Shown here piece after piece: positions 61,764 to 64,000 of a stretch of 64,000 nucleotides of DNA. How positions within the stretch are numbered: the stretch's first letter is position 1; every line of letters begins with the position of its first letter. The position numbers were made by a program, and so were the translations under genes. This stretch comes from Dryococelus australis. Taxonomy: Eukaryota; Arthropoda; Insecta; Phasmatodea; Phasmatidae. The stretch is from the NCBI GenBank assembly GCA_029891345.1, contig CM057006.1:41701056-41765055 (forward strand), in the 5' to 3' direction. The notes beneath the pieces were generated by a model. It did not search any database. It saw nothing but the letters and a program-made list of their open reading frames with translations, and was not told the origin of the DNA.

Positions 61764-61891
61764 ATTACAATTAGTGTTCAGTCCAGCTTACAGCTATTAC
61801 AATTAGTGTTCAGTCCAGCTTACAGCTATTACAATTAGTGTTCAGTCCAGCTTACAGCTATTACAATTAGTGTTCAGTCCAGCTTACAGTT
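61764..61891. repeat. 32-bp tandem repeat, four copies
   Basis: Units start at 61764, 61796, 61828 and 61860 and contain ATTACAATTAGTGTTCAGTC followed by CAGCTTACAG. They are nearly identical. The array abuts the stop codon of the minus-strand integrase fragment. Confidence 0.95.
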
Positions 61892-62420
61892 ATTTCAATG
61901 GCTGCGCAGCATTACTGCCATTACTGTTGCTGGTTATACTGTATGGGTTCGCCTTAGCAATACGATAGAGTCGCAACTGGGGAATGTTGTATTTACCTAC
62001 AGGTACCCCTCGCATATCTGCAAGTTCATAACAATTATGCTGTACGATGCCAATTACTTTGTGGGGACCCTCAAAAGTTAGAAACAACTTCCTCGTTACT
62101 CCTTCCCAAGCATGGCTTGTCGGGTTACTTCGCCGCAAAACCAGATCATTCAGCTGAAACTTCGTTAGCTTGCTAGTTCTGGATCTTTCTCTACAGTACT
62201 TGCTTGCGTTTTTGGGAGTGTCTAGGTCGTTAATTAGCCCCGTCATCCGTTGAAACACGAACATTCTCCTTCCGGTTTTGTTTATTTTTATTCGATATCC
62301 TGGGAAATGCCGCTTGTTACGTCGCTTATACAAGTAGTTGTTTGTTCTACCTCCAGGATCAAAAAGGTTGTGAGAGATTGTAGCATTGTGTTTACGTGCG
62401 GGTGGCTATTGAATTGATTA
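61890..62420 (-). pseudogene. Ty3/gypsy integrase C-terminal fragment
   Basis: The minus-strand frame codes KFQLNDLVLRRSNP, then KLFLTFEGPHKVIGIV, CYELADMRG and GKYNIPQLRLYR. This is the C-terminal GPY/F-type module of Ty3/gypsy integrases, with GPHKV in place of GPYRV. The HHCC zinc domain and D,D-35-E catalytic core are missing, and the frame enters directly from Gag sequence. Integrase inserts retroelement cDNA into the genome; this fragment lacks the active site. The start shown is where the frame opens after a stop, not a real start codon. Confidence 0.75.
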
Positions 62421-63960
62421 GGCGAATTCTGCCTTTGTCCACTGCCAGGATAAAGAGGTGCGTTCCGAACTGAGACGGTTCTTTCCGTTTCTCTGGCAGG
62501 ATTAGCTCTTAGTCGTTCGTTTTGATCGATTTTTAATATCTGCGATCTAAACTCGTTCAAGTTGGTAAATGATCGATCAGCCCACCGATCTTGATATCGC
62601 AGGGGCAGTTTTGACACGATTACCTCCGCAAATTCGTCGACACACGTGGGAGCATCTAAGTGACGAGTTCGCTCGAACATTCCGCCATGGTGCTGTTCGA
62701 GCGACTTACTTTCCTTAGGATCGAACCTCTCTAAGTGCAGCCGTGCTCGAAGATTTCCCTGGATTCGTGTGTTCCAGTTTTTCGTGTAGGAACCCGTGTT
62801 TAAACTGGGTGAATGAACGAATTTTGTCTTTATCTACTTCCCACCAGTATAACACAATTGATTTTAGACTTAAGCCCAAACATAATAATATTTCCGCATC
62901 TTTAAAGAGTAAATAAACGAGCGTAATCCTCCAGTTTATTCAAATATATTACCGGGTTCTCGCTGTTTTTTTCCTTCAGAAAAAGTGGGTAATCCCTCAC
63001 TCCTCTGTTTCGCAGGATGATGCAGTATAGTTGCTGTAAGATTGACCGGTGATAATGGAACTGCATAGTCTACATGATAACAGGAACTTGGCTCTTGTGT
63101 GTCTTTCGCATTCATGACTGAATTTGGTACTGATTCTTCCATCGTTCCGGAAGTTGTAACTTCGGTAAGTGTTATTATCCTTACACGTGCGTCTAATTCA
63201 ACAAGTTTACTTTGCAGTTCATTATTACGCAGCGAGAAATCCTTCTGCGAATTAAAACATTCAGTAGCTGTTTTATTAAACTTCGCCTTTAGATGACATT
63301 CGAAGTTAATGAGCTGATTACCTATGTCTTTCAGAATATTACTGCTGAAAATAGCCGATGGTGTAGTAGGCGTATTTTCCACCGTGGAAATACGTGTCTC
63401 TAAGGCCGCCATTTGATTCTCTATGTCCAGACGAGTACGTTCAACCTCACTGACGAGGCGTATCTATATAGATTGAACCTGAGTCTGAATATCATTAACG
63501 CTAGTTAGTACTTCTGTAAGGTGTTCGGTGGTGTTTTCCCTTAAACTTACTAGTTTAGTTTCCACTAGCGATTGCGTTTGCATTAAATGATTCTGTACAG
63601 TTTCCAGTGTATTCGCTTGTGCATTTTGATTTTATTTTAATACCGCAACCGTAGTTTCTGATGAGTTCAATGACACGGTAGTGTTATCTAAAGAGTTCGC
63701 TCGCACTAGCCAGACGGTTTTCTACATTTACTACATGTTAAGTCAAACTACCAAATTTGTTATATTGCTCCTCGAAACGAGCATCAATTTGTTGACTTAA
63801 TTCCGCGTTCATTTTCTGATTTTGCGCACTCAACTCGGACGTGATTTGTTGAATTTGTGCATCCATTTTTGCACTGAGCATTTGAATCACAGCTATCGGT
63901 TCGGAATTTATTCCTATATTTGCCTGGGGCTGATCAGCAGTCTTCGTCTACGTTTGCCAT
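62288..63960 (-). pseudogene. gag: Gag of a Ty3/gypsy-type retrotransposon, broken
   Basis: A minus-strand ATG at 63960 starts MANVDEDC and stops. The next frame continues ADQPQANIGINSEPI and a heptad-rich coiled coil with QIQQITSELSAQNQ and LSQQIDARFEEQY. Further coiled-coil sequence appears at 63412-62936 (ALETRISTVENT). A later segment (62680-62288) has DEFAEVIVSKLPLRYQDRW, FRSQILKIDQNERL and a polar, Gln/Asn-rich end. The long N-terminal coiled coil parallels the plus-strand Gag at 24.9-25.3 kb, so the two elements may belong to related lineages. No intact zinc knuckle was found; RNKRHFPGY in the overlapping frame might be a degraded one. Stops and frame changes make it inactive. The 5' LTR lies beyond the window. 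Confidence 0.65.
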
Positions 63961-64000
63961 GATGTTGTCGCTTATTACAGACCTTACAACTTCTTTGCTG

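Noticed and set aside
61764..61891. Possible CRISPR array
   Set aside because: Units are head-to-tail without spacers.

Overview
The window looks like nuclear DNA of an animal, most likely an insect or other arthropod with a large, transposon-rich, AT-rich genome. The evidence is one well-conserved, correctly spliced exon of a mind bomb E3 ubiquitin ligase (mib1) at 1218-1415 (+), followed by more than 62 kb with no further recognisable host exon. There are no operons, ribosome binding sites, rRNA genes or CRISPR arrays. I cannot name the species.

Layout. 1-1217: intron-like DNA before the exon. 1416-2700: AT-rich intron. About 2.7-6.8 kb: a GC-richer block with an LTR-like promoter/poly(A) segment, followed by a decayed ORF set (copy X1) whose protein is matched by a second, inverted copy (X2) near 14.6-15.1 kb. 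6.9-13.9 kb: plain AT-rich DNA holding one 243-bp MITE. 15.3-21 kb: mostly unassigned, with one SINE-sized insertion flanked by 11-bp direct repeats. 21.1-23.0 kb: first copy of a roughly 1.9-kb terminal-inverted-repeat (TIR) element; two more copies lie at 40.4-42.1 and (inverted) 54.1-56.0 kb. 23.4-26.5 kb: 5' part of a Ty3/gypsy-type retrotransposon (LTR, primer binding site, coiled-coil Gag, zinc knuckle, start of protease). 26.5-34.8 kb: microsatellites, a Harbinger-like MITE, a short relative of the 1.9-kb family, and unassigned DNA. 34.8-39.2 kb: a 4.4-kb DNA transposon with about 95-bp TIRs and a broken two-exon THAP-domain ORF. 43-52 kb: several MITEs, one nested inside another, and a tRNA-derived SINE. 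52.5-53.3 kb: a collapsed Tc1-like transposase gene with 36-bp tandem repeats. 56-61 kb: two more SINE copies, a foldback element and a truncated Harbinger-like MITE. 61.9-64 kb: a minus-strand Gag joined to the C-terminal end of an integrase, with the rest of pol missing.

How the parts relate. Apart from mib1, every coding trace is transposon-derived and damaged by stops, frameshifts or deletions, so nothing here is expected to act with mib1. The simplest reading is a very long mib1 intron, or intron plus flanking DNA, built by serial transposon insertion. The less routine items are the THAP/TIR transposon, the three-copy 1.9-kb TIR family with its short deletion relatives, and the two-copy unidentified protein element X. 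All similarity statements come from reading by eye; no database search or alignment was run.
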